DNA of 64,000 nucleotides from Anaerolineae bacterium (GTDB lineage Bacteria > Chloroflexota > Anaerolineae > Anaerolineales > Villigracilaceae): contig JAKLPV010000092.1 in NCBI GenBank assembly GCA_022013685.1, positions 1 through 64,000 on the forward strand, given 5' to 3'. Shown piece by piece: positions 33,168 to 41,898 of this stretch. Within the stretch, counting starts at the first letter, position 1. Each line of letters opens with the position of its first letter. The position numbers and the translations under genes are program-made. A model generated the notes under the pieces. That model searched no databases and was not told the origin of the DNA. It saw only the letters and a program-made list of their open reading frames with translations.

Positions 33168-33830
33168 ATGAAATACAACGCCCTGATTTTCGACATGGAC
33201 GGCACCCTCGTCCACAATATGCCCATTCACAACCAGGCCTGGCAGGATACCCTCGCCGAGGCTGGCGTCCAGATCGACAAGGATGACTTTAACCGCGCCA
33301 CAACCGGCAAGAAAACCACGGAAATCCTGCGCCTGATGCTTGGAGCCCAACTCAGCGATTCTGAAACGGCCTACTGGGGAAAACGCAAGGAAACCCTTTA
33401 CCGTGAGCGTTTTGCCGACTGCCGTGAACCGCTGCCCGGACTGCTGCATTTGCTGGATCAGGCCCACAGCCTGAGCCTCCCCATGGCGGTCGCCTCAGCC
33501 GCCCCGCCCGAGAATATTTCTTTTATCCTGGATGAACTCGACCTGCGCCGCCATTTCGAGACGGTGATCGGTGCTCATAACATCCAGAACGGCAAACCCG
33601 ACCCCGAAATTTTCCTGAAAGCCGCCCAAACCCTGGGCGTTGAACCCGCGCAGTGCCTGGTTTTTGAAGATGCCCTGACCGGGATCGAAGCTGCCCGCCG
33701 CGCCGGCATGGACGCCGTCATGATCTGCACAACGATCGAGGCTCATGAAGTTGCCGGTCAAGCGCATGTTTTGCAGGCTGTTCCCGATTTCACGCACATT
33801 GACCTGCCAGCCCTGCTGGGCCAGGGCTGA
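33168..33830 (+). CDS. HAD-superfamily sugar-phosphatase / phosphoglucomutase-like protein
   Basis: The 220-residue protein has the HAD motifs: FDMDGTLV (nucleophile Asp), SAAPPENI (motif II), the Lys region NGKPDPEIFLKAA and FEDALTGIEAARRAGM (motif IV). A helical cap lies between motifs I and II. This is the beta-phosphoglucomutase-like branch, which acts on sugar phosphates. There is no ribosome-binding site; TACAAT ends exactly 6 bases before the ATG, so the message may be leaderless. Confidence 0.88.
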   Translation: MKYNALIFDMDGTLVHNMPIHNQAWQDTLAEAGVQIDKDDFNRATTGKKTTEILRLMLGAQLSDSETAYWGKRKETLYRERFADCREPLPGLLHLLDQAHSLSLPMAVASAAPPENISFILDELDLRRHFETVIGAHNIQNGKPDPEIFLKAAQTLGVEPAQCLVFEDALTGIEAARRAGMDAVMICTTIEAHEVAGQAHVLQAVPDFTHIDLPALLGQG

Positions 33831-33903
33831 GGCCTGCCTTTGCAACCTTTTCACCCCGATTACGCTATACTTTCCACCACTTTCCCTGCCCACAGGAGGC
33901 TCC

Positions 33904-34848
33904 ATGCCAGCTATTCTCGAAGTACATAACCTGGTCAAAAAATACGGCGACTTTACAGCCGTTAAAGGCGTTTCGTTTGAAATTCAGCAGGGAGAAATCT
34001 TCAGCCTGTTGGGGCCGAACGGCGCGGGCAAGACGACCACCATCTCGATGCTCTCGACACTCTATGACCCGACCGGCGGTGACGCAATGATTGGTGGACA
34101 CTCGGTTAAAAAAGACCCCATGGCCGTGCGCCAGATCATCGGTGTGGTGCCGCAAGACCTGGCCCTTTACGAAGACCTGACTGCCCGCGAAAACCTGGAA
34201 TTCTGGGGCCAGATGTACGGCCTGGGTGGCAAAGAACTTTCTGGCCGTATCGACGAAGTTTTGGAACAGATCGGGCTGGTCGAGAAGGCCAAAGACCGCG
34301 TCCGCACCTATAGCGGCGGGATGAAACGGCGCGTCAATATCGGGGTCGGGCTGCTGCACAAGCCGCGCTTGCTTTTCATGGACGAGCCGAAGGTCGGCAT
34401 CGACCCGCAAAGCCGGCGCGCCATCCTCGACACCGTCAAAGACCTTAACCGGCTGGGCATGACCGTGCTTTACACGACCCATTATATGGAAGAAGCCGCC
34501 GAACTCTCGAACCGGGTTGGCATTATCGACCACGGCGAGCTGATCGCCATCGGCAGCCAGCAGGAACTGACCCGCCAGGTCGGCCAGACCGAGACTCTCA
34601 TCCTGCATATTGCCGAGAACGACGACCCCGAAGCCCTGGCCGCCTCCCTGATCGGGCTGGAAGGCGTTATCCAGGCCCAGGCCAGCGACCACGAGATCAG
34701 CGTTATCACCCCCGACGCCGAAGATGTGCTGGCGGCTGTGGTCGGTAAGGCCAACGAGCGCGGCATCAAAATTCGCTCCATCGACATCCGCGAGCCGAAC
34801 CTTGAAGCGGTCTTCCTGCATCTTACCGGGCGGGCGCTGCGGGATTGA
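33904..34848 (+). CDS. ABC-2-type exporter ATPase
   Basis: 314 residues from the ATG at 33904, with CAGGAGG 7 bases ahead. Walker A is GPNGAGKTT, the signature YSGGMKRR, and Walker B LLFMDEPKVGIDPQSR, in which the usual DEPT is DEPK. A C-terminal regulatory extension of about 80 residues is typical of drug or polysaccharide exporters of the DrrA/NatA type. Two permease genes follow. A TATACT lies at 33866, without a -35 at normal spacing. Confidence 0.9.
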   Translation: MPAILEVHNLVKKYGDFTAVKGVSFEIQQGEIFSLLGPNGAGKTTTISMLSTLYDPTGGDAMIGGHSVKKDPMAVRQIIGVVPQDLALYEDLTARENLEFWGQMYGLGGKELSGRIDEVLEQIGLVEKAKDRVRTYSGGMKRRVNIGVGLLHKPRLLFMDEPKVGIDPQSRRAILDTVKDLNRLGMTVLYTTHYMEEAAELSNRVGIIDHGELIAIGSQQELTRQVGQTETLILHIAENDDPEALAASLIGLEGVIQAQASDHEISVITPDAEDVLAAVVGKANERGIKIRSIDIREPNLEAVFLHLTGRALRD

Positions 34849-34908
34849 CGGAGTCCGAAGTCTCCTGGCTTCGGCTTCCAAAATCTCCAGATTTTGGAGT
34901 CCAAACTT

Positions 34909-36177
34909 ATGCTCAAACTCATCCTTATTGGTCTCAAAGACCTGAAAATCATGTTCCGTGACCGGGCGGCGCTGACCTTTATGCTGCTCGCGCCTTTCTT
35001 GTTGACTGTCGGCCTCGGCTTTGTGACCGGCCGTTTTAGCGGTGGCAGTTCCGGGTTGTCTGATATCCCAGTCGTGCTGGTTAATCTGGATAAAGCCGAA
35101 CTGGGTGACGCGCTGGTAGCGGCGTTCGAATCCGAGGATTTGTCCACGCTGGTTGCGCCGACCGAGGCGGACTCACCCGCAGCGGCCTACCGTTTGATCG
35201 ACGAGGACCAGGCTGCCGCGGCGGTCATCATCCCGGCCGGGTTCACCGAGAGCATCATTCCGACCCAGGAAATGCTCGATGCGGAGAATTACAATCCCGA
35301 CCCGGTAAAAATCGAAGTTTACGCCAACCCCGGCAGCCCCACCTCGGCAGGCGTTATCAAGGCCATCGTGGATGAGTTTCTCAGCCGGGTGGAGGAAGGC
35401 CGCATTACGGGTGTGACCGCCATGCTCGGCATCCCCGGCATCGAAAACATGCCATCCGGCCAAGTGGAAGAATTGGCGCGCAGCATGTTCGAGAACGCGG
35501 ATACCGGCGCAGAGTTGGCTTCTACGACGGGTATCGCGCTCAAAAAAGCGCAGCAGGGCGCAGATGCGGTGGTGTTCGACCCGCTGGCCTACATGGCCCC
35601 CGGTATGGCGCTGATGTTCCTGATGTACACGGTCTCGTATGGCGGACGCTCGATTCTGGCCGAGCGCGCCCAGGGGACGCTGCCGCGCCTGATGATCTCG
35701 CCGACCACTTCCACCCAGATTTTGGGCGGCAAGGTCTTCGGCATTTTCCTTACCGGTGTGGCCCAGGTGGGCATTCTCATCCTGGCTTCGACGCTGTTTT
35801 TCGGGGTCAAATGGGGAGACCCGCTCGGGCTGGTTGTTCTCATCTTGGCGGCTGTTTTTGGCGCGACCGGCTGGGGACTGCTGCTGACAGCCATCGGGCG
35901 CTCGCAAGGGCAGGTTGGCACGCTCGGCACGGCGATCATGCTGATTTTCGGTATCCTGGGTGGCACTTTCATCAGCCTGGATATGCTGCCGCCTTTTGTG
36001 CGCCTGTTTAGCAAGATTACGCCCAACGCCTGGGGTATGGATGGTTTCATCACCCTGGCGCTTGGCGGCGGACTGCCGCAATTGGCGGAGCCGATTACCG
36101 CGCTGCTGGTGATGGGCGCGCTCTTGTTCGTGGTTTCGGCGTTTCTTTTCCGCCGCACGAATGTGATGCAACGATAG
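34909..36177 (+). CDS. ABC-2-type transporter permease (first)
   Basis: About 422 residues from the ATG at 34909. One N-terminal span (about 20-42), then a long extracytoplasmic region (about 50-230), then five or so spans toward the C-terminus. This is the usual ABC2_membrane_3 layout. The upstream 60 bases hold a short palindrome (AAATCTCCAGATTTTGGAG-type) seen again at 56343. With its ATPase and the second permease it would form a heteromeric exporter; the substrate is unknown. Confidence 0.85.
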   Translation: MLKLILIGLKDLKIMFRDRAALTFMLLAPFLLTVGLGFVTGRFSGGSSGLSDIPVVLVNLDKAELGDALVAAFESEDLSTLVAPTEADSPAAAYRLIDEDQAAAAVIIPAGFTESIIPTQEMLDAENYNPDPVKIEVYANPGSPTSAGVIKAIVDEFLSRVEEGRITGVTAMLGIPGIENMPSGQVEELARSMFENADTGAELASTTGIALKKAQQGADAVVFDPLAYMAPGMALMFLMYTVSYGGRSILAERAQGTLPRLMISPTTSTQILGGKVFGIFLTGVAQVGILILASTLFFGVKWGDPLGLVVLILAAVFGATGWGLLLTAIGRSQGQVGTLGTAIMLIFGILGGTFISLDMLPPFVRLFSKITPNAWGMDGFITLALGGGLPQLAEPITALLVMGALLFVVSAFLFRRTNVMQR

Positions 36178-36178
36178 C

Positions 36179-36331
36179 GTGTCATTGCGAGCAAGCCGGT
36201 GGTCGAGTAAGACGCCGCTCTTTGGCGGCTGTATCGAGACCCGGCTTGCGAAGCAATCTCCCGTTAAACGGGTATTACTCAATCTTGAGGGGATTGCTTC
36301 GCGGCAAAACCGGCCGCTCGCAACGACATAA
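36179..36331. repeat. Nested GTCATTGCGAG / GGTCGAG repeats
   Basis: The outer element starts GTCATTGCGAGCAAGCCGG and is continued by CCGGCTTGCGAAGCAATCTC. Inside it sits GGTCGAGTAAG...GTATCGAGACC (36201-36241). Further GATTGCTTCGCGG...CGCTCGCAACGAC units follow. The insertion of one family within another is clear from the interrupted symmetry. Confidence 0.7.
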
Positions 36332-36344
36332 TAATGGGATTTTT

Positions 36345-37541
36345 ATGAAAAAAATATTTGCAATCATCTGGAAAGACGCCATCATCCGTTTCATCAGCCC
36401 GTGGGAGTTGGTGTTTTTTATCATCCTGCCGCTTGTGTTCACCTTCCTGCTGGCGGGCGGCACCTCGGACGGCGAAGGCGACCCGCGCATCCGCCTGCTG
36501 GTTGTGGATGAGGCGCAGACCTCCGTTTCGGCGCAGATCGTTGCCGGGTTGGAAAAATCGACCGCCGTGCGCCCCGAAGTGGTGACGCGCGCCGAAGGGC
36601 AAGATCAATTCGACGAGCGGCGCGCCTCGTCCCTGTTCATCCTGCCTGCCGGTTTGGATGTAAACGCCCTGCAAGCCGGGACGGCCGAAGTGGAGCTGCT
36701 CCAGCAGCCGAATAATATCAACGCCACGGTGGCCGAACGCGCCATCCTGACCGTCATCCGCAGCGTTTCGAGCGCGGTCGGCGCGGCCAATAACGCCGTC
36801 CGAGAGCGCGAAAAACAGATGCCGTTTGCAACGCAAGCCGAAAAACAGGTTTATTTTGATCAGTCGCTTGAAACCGCTCAACAGTTGCAGGCCGAGACCC
36901 CCGAGCGCGTGACCGTCACGACAGGCAACACCCCCGACAGCGTGGAATACGACCCGCGCGCCAACTCTTCTGCCGGGCAGTTGATCACCTGGGTCTTCAT
37001 CCCGCTCTTTGGCATTTCGGCCATGTTTGCTTACGAGCGCCAGCAGGGAACGCTGCGCCGCCTGCTGACCACCCCGACCCGCAAAGCAACCTTTTTACTG
37101 GGGACCATTACCGGCCAGGTGGCTTTTGCCATCCTGCAAATGCTGCTGCTGGTCATTTTCGGCAATTTGGTGATGGGCCTGCAATGGGGGCGCGACCCTG
37201 CCGCCCTGGCGCTGATCCTGGTTACGTCAGCGCTGGCTGGGGCCGCGCTGGGTACTACCATGGGGACGTTCATCAAAAGTGAAGGCCAGGCCAACGGCCT
37301 GAGCATCATGTTTGGTATGGTCATGGCTTTGCTGGGCGGCTGCTGGTATCCGCTGGAACTGTTCCCTGAAGCGGCGCGGACGATCGTGCACATCTTGCCG
37401 ACGACCTGGGCCATGCAGGGGCTGCTCGACCTGGTTTTGCGCGGCGGCGGGCTGGTTGATGTCCTGCCCGAAGCGGGCGTTTTGCTCGGTTTCGCAGCGC
37501 TCTTTTTTGGAGTCGGGGTTTGGCGTTTCAGGTTCGAATAG
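36345..37541 (+). CDS. ABC-2-type transporter permease (second)
   Basis: 398 residues from the ATG at 36345; the longer frame runs through a repeat. Topology is one N-terminal span, a long outside loop (about 60-210) and then five spans, ending in a short basic tail. It is a paralogue of the first permease; the pair plus one ATPase makes the transporter. A weak GGGA lies 6 bases before the start. A terminator follows. Confidence 0.85.
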   Translation: MKKIFAIIWKDAIIRFISPWELVFFIILPLVFTFLLAGGTSDGEGDPRIRLLVVDEAQTSVSAQIVAGLEKSTAVRPEVVTRAEGQDQFDERRASSLFILPAGLDVNALQAGTAEVELLQQPNNINATVAERAILTVIRSVSSAVGAANNAVREREKQMPFATQAEKQVYFDQSLETAQQLQAETPERVTVTTGNTPDSVEYDPRANSSAGQLITWVFIPLFGISAMFAYERQQGTLRRLLTTPTRKATFLLGTITGQVAFAILQMLLLVIFGNLVMGLQWGRDPAALALILVTSALAGAALGTTMGTFIKSEGQANGLSIMFGMVMALLGGCWYPLELFPEAARTIVHILPTTWAMQGLLDLVLRGGGLVDVLPEAGVLLGFAALFFGVGVWRFRFE

Positions 37542-37578
37542 GCTGAATGGTTGCGGCATACCTGATCTAAAAACTCTG

Positions 37579-37613
37579 ATAGCGCCCTGTTTTCGAGCGG
37601 GGCGCTATTTATT
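37579..37613 (+). terminator. Terminator of the ABC-2 operon
   Basis: ATAGCGCCC pairs with GGGCGCTAT (9 bp) and is followed by TTATT, 37 bases after the stop codon. Confidence 0.7.
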
Positions 37614-37616
37614 GGA

Positions 37617-37652
37617 GATTGCTTCGTCGGCCTTCGGCCTTCTCGCAATGAC
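37617..37652. repeat. GATTGCTTCG...CGCAATGACA repeat
   Basis: A half-size relative of the GTCATTGCGAG family (GAGATTGCTTCGTCGG and CTCGCAATGACAGG), in front of the restriction-modification gene. Confidence 0.6.
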
Positions 37653-37705
37653 AGGGCAAATTATGCTAAACTTAACCTACATCTGCCACGCTTGAAAACA
37701 GGAAA

Positions 37706-40700
37706 ATGCCCATGACCACGACCGCCCCAGAAATCGTCGCAAAACTTGTCGAAACCTTCGAACAAAATTTGGCGGACTACCGAACCAGCAAGAACGAGAC
37801 CGAACTGCGCCGCGAGTTCCTGGATAAATTTTTCGGCGCCCTGGGCTGGGACGTGGCCAACGAAAAAGGTTACGATGAAGCCCATAAAGAAGTCGTGCAT
37901 GAGTTTTCGGTCGAAGTGGCCGGGCAAGGCAAAAAGGCAGATTATGCTTTTCGCACCGGGGGAGAAAAATTCGATTTCCTGGTTGAAGCCAAAAAACCGT
38001 CGGTAAACATCCCCAGCAGCCCTGAGGCGGCTTTCCAGTTGCGGCGCTATGGCTGGAGCGCGAAGCTGCCGATCAACATCCTGACCGATTTCGAGCATTT
38101 CGCGGTCTACGACTGCCGCGCCAAACCGAGTTACGAGGACAAGGCCTCGGTCGGGCGGATACTGCTCATCCACTACAAAGAATATGTGGCCCGCTGGGAC
38201 GAGATTGTTGAAGTTTTTTCGCCCGAAGCGGTGCGCAGGGGTTCGTTTGCCAAATACGCCGAGGGCGCCAAGGGCAAAAAAGGCACGGCGGATGTGGATG
38301 ACGCTTTTCTGGAGGAAATCGAGCGCTGGCGAGATTTGCTGGCGAAGAACATCGCCCTGCGCAACCGGGGCATCGATATTGCCGGACTGAACTACGCGGT
38401 GCAGATGACCATCGACCGGATTGTCTTCCTGCGGATTTGCGAGGAGCGCGGCATCGAGCCGGAGAATCAACTGCTCGACGTAACCAACAAGCCGGATGTC
38501 TATGGCGGGTTGTGCGATCTCTTCCGGCGCGCGGACACAAAATATAATTCCGGGTTGTTCCACTTTAAATCTGAAAAAGGACAGCCGAGCCACCCCGATG
38601 ACCTGACGCTGAACCTGTCGATCGATGACAAGGTGCTGAAGGACATCATCTCGAACCTGTATTACCCCAAAAGCCCGTATGCCTTCCTGTACATCCCGTC
38701 CGACATTTTAGGGCAGGTCTATGAGCGCTTCTTGGGCAAAGTCATCCGCCTGACGGTTGGCGGGCAGGCCAAGGTGGAGGAAAAGCCGGAAGTGCGCAAG
38801 GCGGGCGGGGTCTATTACACGCCGACCTATATCGTCGAGTACATTGTCAAAAATACGGTCGGCAAATTGCTGGAAGGTGACGCTGGTCGAGTAAGCCCCG
38901 CAGGGGCTGTATCGAGACCCGGAATGACTCCCAAAGAAGCTGCCAAGCTCAAAATTGTCGACCCGGCCTGCGGTTCGGGGACTTTCCTGCTGGGCGCGTA
39001 TGACTTCCTGCTCAACTGGCACCTGGACTGGTACACGGCCAACGAGCCTGAGAAGCACGCAAAGGATAAAGTCATTCTGCGCGTGGGCGATGGTTACCGC
39101 TTAACAACCGCCACAAAGAAACAAATCCTGCTCAACAACATTCACGGCGTCGATATCGACGCCCAGGCGGTCGAGGTGACCAAGCTCTCGCTGCTGCTCA
39201 AGGTGCTCGAAAACGCCAGCGGACAGTTGAGCCTGGGCATGGAGCGCGTACTGCCCGACCTGGGCCAGAACATCAAATGCGGCAATTCGCTGATCGGATA
39301 CGATTACTTCGCGGGCCAGATGTTCCCCGACAGGGCCGAACAGGAGCGCGTCAACCCCTTTGACTGGAAAAGCGAGTTTCCGCAGGTCTTTGCCCAGGGC
39401 GGGTTCGATGCCGTGATTGGCAATCCGCCGTATGTCAGGCAAGAAGAGCTGAGCGATTTTAAAAAGTATTTCCAAACCCATTTCGCTTCCTATGTAAGCA
39501 GTGCAGACCTATATATTTACTTTATGGAACAAGGCATAAAGCTATTGCGTCCTAATGGGCTATATAGCATCATTGTCTCAAGTAGTTTTATAAAAGCAAC
39601 ATACGGAAAAGCATTACGGCAGTTTATAAAACGAGATAACGCCATAGTTCGAATTGTAGATTTTGGTGGATTGGCCATATTTGAAGATGCAAAAGATACT
39701 TATGTGTGCATTCCCTTGGTTAGAAAAGCTACCCATTCTATTGAAGTAGAAATCTGTAAAGTACCTAATTTGAATTTCCCCAATTTAGAGAGTTTTGTGT
39801 TGTCTAATAGTTATAATATTCCTTCCGAACAGTTAGGAGATGACGGCTGGTCACTTGAAAGCCAAGCTAAAAATTCAGCTTTTCAAAAGATATTGCATGT
39901 GGGCACAAAACTTGGCGAGTATTCTTCAGGTCATATTTATTACGGTATAAAAACGGGGCTAAACGAAGCATTTGAAATAAACCTACAGCAATACCAAGAA
40001 ATAATTCAAAAATTACCACGATGTCAGGAATTAATTAAGCAGTTTTTAGGCGGGCAAGACATAAGGCGTTATCACACTACCGACAAGAAACGGTTTTTAA
40101 TTGTCATACCATCTGGATGGACCAAATCCCAATTAGCAAAAGCATCTTCAAATAGGAACATCTCTGAAAGCTATGCTTGGGAATGGTTTTCTAAAGAATA
40201 TTTTCCGATAGCAGAACATCTTAAGCAATATTCTGATTCTGCTAAGAAGCGCCAAGATAAAGGCGACTATTGGTGGGAATTGCGTTCATGTGATTATTAT
40301 GAAGTGTTGAATACTCCCAAAATAATTTACCCGGATATTGCAAAATTTCCACGCTTTTTTCTTGACACAACAGGAATTTACATTGGAAATACCGCCTATT
40401 GTTTAGGGCTAAATGATCATTATTTGTTGGGGATTTTGAATAGTAAGTTATTCTGGTTTGCTATTAGCAACATTAGTATTCCTTTTGGTATCAGGGCTGG
40501 CGAATATCGTTACCGATTAATCTATCAATATATGGAGAAAGTTCCCATCCGCACCATCGACTTCACCAAGCCCGCCGAAAAAGCGCAGCACGACCGCATG
40601 GTCGCGCTGGTCGAGCAAATGCTGGCCCTGCACAAGGCCAGCGCCCACACGCCGCAAGAGAAAGAACGCCTGGCGCGCCAGATCGAATCCACCGACCGGG

Positions 40701-40774
40701 CGATCGATGCGCTGGTCTACCAACTCTACGGGCTGACGGAAGAAGAGATCAGGATCGTGGAAGGGCGTTCGTGA
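37706..40774 (+). CDS. Type IIG-like restriction-modification enzyme (Eco57I/TaqI-type)
   Basis: 1022 residues combining nuclease, methylase and target recognition. The N-terminal region carries a PD-(D/E)XK-like site (FDFLVEAKKP). Motif I (DPACGSGTFLLGAYDFLL) follows an in-frame repeat, and motif IV is NPPYVRQEEL. From about 39455 to 40545 the base composition falls sharply (the 60-base row at 39601 has 22 G/C, against 35 at 39241 and 37 at 40561). This covers the target-recognition region, so it has probably been swapped in. The ATG at 37712 has a better-spaced AGGA than 37706. No separate specificity subunit lies nearby. Confidence 0.82.
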   Translation: MPMTTTAPEIVAKLVETFEQNLADYRTSKNETELRREFLDKFFGALGWDVANEKGYDEAHKEVVHEFSVEVAGQGKKADYAFRTGGEKFDFLVEAKKPSVNIPSSPEAAFQLRRYGWSAKLPINILTDFEHFAVYDCRAKPSYEDKASVGRILLIHYKEYVARWDEIVEVFSPEAVRRGSFAKYAEGAKGKKGTADVDDAFLEEIERWRDLLAKNIALRNRGIDIAGLNYAVQMTIDRIVFLRICEERGIEPENQLLDVTNKPDVYGGLCDLFRRADTKYNSGLFHFKSEKGQPSHPDDLTLNLSIDDKVLKDIISNLYYPKSPYAFLYIPSDILGQVYERFLGKVIRLTVGGQAKVEEKPEVRKAGGVYYTPTYIVEYIVKNTVGKLLEGDAGRVSPAGAVSRPGMTPKEAAKLKIVDPACGSGTFLLGAYDFLLNWHLDWYTANEPEKHAKDKVILRVGDGYRLTTATKKQILLNNIHGVDIDAQAVEVTKLSLLLKVLENASGQLSLGMERVLPDLGQNIKCGNSLIGYDYFAGQMFPDRAEQERVNPFDWKSEFPQVFAQGGFDAVIGNPPYVRQEELSDFKKYFQTHFASYVSSADLYIYFMEQGIKLLRPNGLYSIIVSSSFIKATYGKALRQFIKRDNAIVRIVDFGGLAIFEDAKDTYVCIPLVRKATHSIEVEICKVPNLNFPNLESFVLSNSYNIPSEQLGDDGWSLESQAKNSAFQKILHVGTKLGEYSSGHIYYGIKTGLNEAFEINLQQYQEIIQKLPRCQELIKQFLGGQDIRRYHTTDKKRFLIVIPSGWTKSQLAKASSNRNISESYAWEWFSKEYFPIAEHLKQYSDSAKKRQDKGDYWWELRSCDYYEVLNTPKIIYPDIAKFPRFFLDTTGIYIGNTAYCLGLNDHYLLGILNSKLFWFAISNISIPFGIRAGEYRYRLIYQYMEKVPIRTIDFTKPAEKAQHDRMVALVEQMLALHKASAHTPQEKERLARQIESTDRAIDALVYQLYGLTEEEIRIVEGRS
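38885..38919. repeat. GGTCGAG...CGAGACC repeat inside the restriction-modification gene
   Basis: GGTCGAGTAAG, a CCCC/GGGG hairpin, then CTGTATCGAGACC, followed by CGG. The same family lies at 36201-36241 between genes. Here it is in frame and adds about 15 residues (GRVSPAGAVSRPG) between KLLEG and TPKEAAKLK, just before motif I. Confidence 0.7.
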
Positions 40775-40776
40775 TT

Positions 40777-40873
40777 AGACCGGACAGGTCTCCACACGGG
40801 TCTGGCGGGCGCGAGGCGCTTCATTCCGCATGGTTTGTGGCCGGCGCGGATCACGCTGAGACCTGTCTGGTCT
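40777..40873. repeat. AGACCGGACAGGTCTC-type inverted repeat
   Basis: The ends AGACCGGACAGGTCTC and GAGACCTGTCTGGTCT are inverted copies (15 of 16 positions), about 97 bases apart. The element starts 3 bases after the stop codon of the restriction-modification gene. A half copy follows at 41835. Confidence 0.7.
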
Positions 40874-40883
40874 TAAGAAAGCC

Positions 40884-41372
40884 ATGATGCAAAACGAATT
40901 TATCAGCCAATATGCGCACACCTGGAGGGTTTTTGCCCGGCTGGTCAATGATTTTGATGACCAAGCCTGGCTGCACACCGGGCGGGATGCCACCACCCCG
41001 GCCAGGCTGTCTTTCCACATCCTGAAGTCGACCAAATATTACCTTGGGGATTTGTCCGATATAAAATTCGTATCGGGGAAATCTTTCGAAATGAACGGCC
41101 AAACAGCCACAGAAGACGAGCTTCCATCGCGAAACGACATCCTGCATGCCATCGCTGAGTTCTCAAGAAAAACAGAAACCTGGCTGGAAGAACTTGACTA
41201 TATGTCCACAAATGAAGCTTTCCCCTGGGCTGGAAAAACAAAATTGGCAGTCGTTCTCTTCCTGATGCGGCACAGCCTGTATCATTTGGGTGAGTTAAGC
41301 TGCCTGCTTAATGAAAGCAGGAACGGGGATGTCGAAGACAATTACGTGAAGGCGCTGGAAGGTAATTTGTAG
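40884..41372 (+). CDS. DinB-superfamily protein
   Basis: The 162-residue, mainly helical protein has metal-ligand candidates typical of the DinB four-helix bundle: His in FHILKSTKYY (about residue 46) and RHSLYHLGELS (about residues 132-139). Such proteins include thiol transferases and proteins of unknown role. The two adjacent ATG codons leave the start ambiguous by one residue. It follows the palindromic element directly, so it may have been placed here by local rearrangement. Confidence 0.7.
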   Translation: MMQNEFISQYAHTWRVFARLVNDFDDQAWLHTGRDATTPARLSFHILKSTKYYLGDLSDIKFVSGKSFEMNGQTATEDELPSRNDILHAIAEFSRKTETWLEELDYMSTNEAFPWAGKTKLAVVLFLMRHSLYHLGELSCLLNESRNGDVEDNYVKALEGNL

Positions 41373-41424
41373 GGGTATGTCGGTTGCGGAAGGCGGGTAA
41401 TGCCTGCCAGGAGATTGTTGCGCG

Positions 41425-41835
41425 ATGAGTAAAAAGAATATCCAAAAAAGACTTGCCAGGGCCTTGCTTGAGGGCGGCGAGTTTGCAGAAGCGCTGTACG
41501 AATACGAGTTGGCCGAACACATCGATGAATATTTCCAGTCCAAAAAAGAGGACGGCGATCTGTATTTTTTCGCCGTTACCGAACATTCAGGCGATGTTGC
41601 CATGCTTGCGATTGATGAAAACGATATCCTGCATATCAACGAAATGGCCCGCCTGTCGCTGCAAGCATATTGGCCCGATACCTACGTCCCCAACATCACA
41701 CGCCTGTTGCCAGAGATGGCCGAACAACTTGACCAGGGTTTTCTGTATTCGGCGGGCATCAAACAAGTCGATGACAAGAATCCGGGAAAATGGACAAGCA
41801 GGCTATTCTCCCTTCTCGGTAAAAAAGGCAGATAG
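41425..41835 (+). CDS. Hypothetical protein
   Basis: The 136-residue acidic protein has a basic opening (MSKKNIQKRLARALLEGG), then YEYELAEHIDEYFQ. A mixed region with FFAVTEHSGDVAMLAIDEND follows. I recognise no family. There is no signal peptide or membrane span. It starts 53 bases after the DinB-like gene and its stop codon overlaps a repeat. Its codon use resembles its neighbours, which supports a real gene. Confidence 0.55.
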   Translation: MSKKNIQKRLARALLEGGEFAEALYEYELAEHIDEYFQSKKEDGDLYFFAVTEHSGDVAMLAIDENDILHINEMARLSLQAYWPDTYVPNITRLLPEMAEQLDQGFLYSAGIKQVDDKNPGKWTSRLFSLLGKKGR

Positions 41836-41865
41836 CGTTCGCGATTAGATTGGTCAGGTCTTCAC
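41835..41865. repeat. Half copy of the AGACCGGACAGGTCTC-type repeat
   Basis: GCGTTCGCGATTAGATTGG then TCAGGTCTTCAC match GCGTTCGTGATTAGACCGG and ACAGGTCTCCAC at 40766-40794. Both copies touch a stop codon. Confidence 0.55.
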
Positions 41866-41898
41866 GTTATGGACCGTTTTTGTCAGGAGAATCTGGTG

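Noticed and set aside
35173-36282. Minus-strand frame of 369 codons opposite the first ABC-2 permease
   Set aside because: Rich in Arg, His and Gln without any membrane or domain pattern; the plus-strand permease is convincing.
37706-40774. Frameshifted or joined gene at the GC shift
   Set aside because: The frame is open throughout and both the methylase motifs and the C-terminal helix are in the expected order, so a domain swap is simpler.
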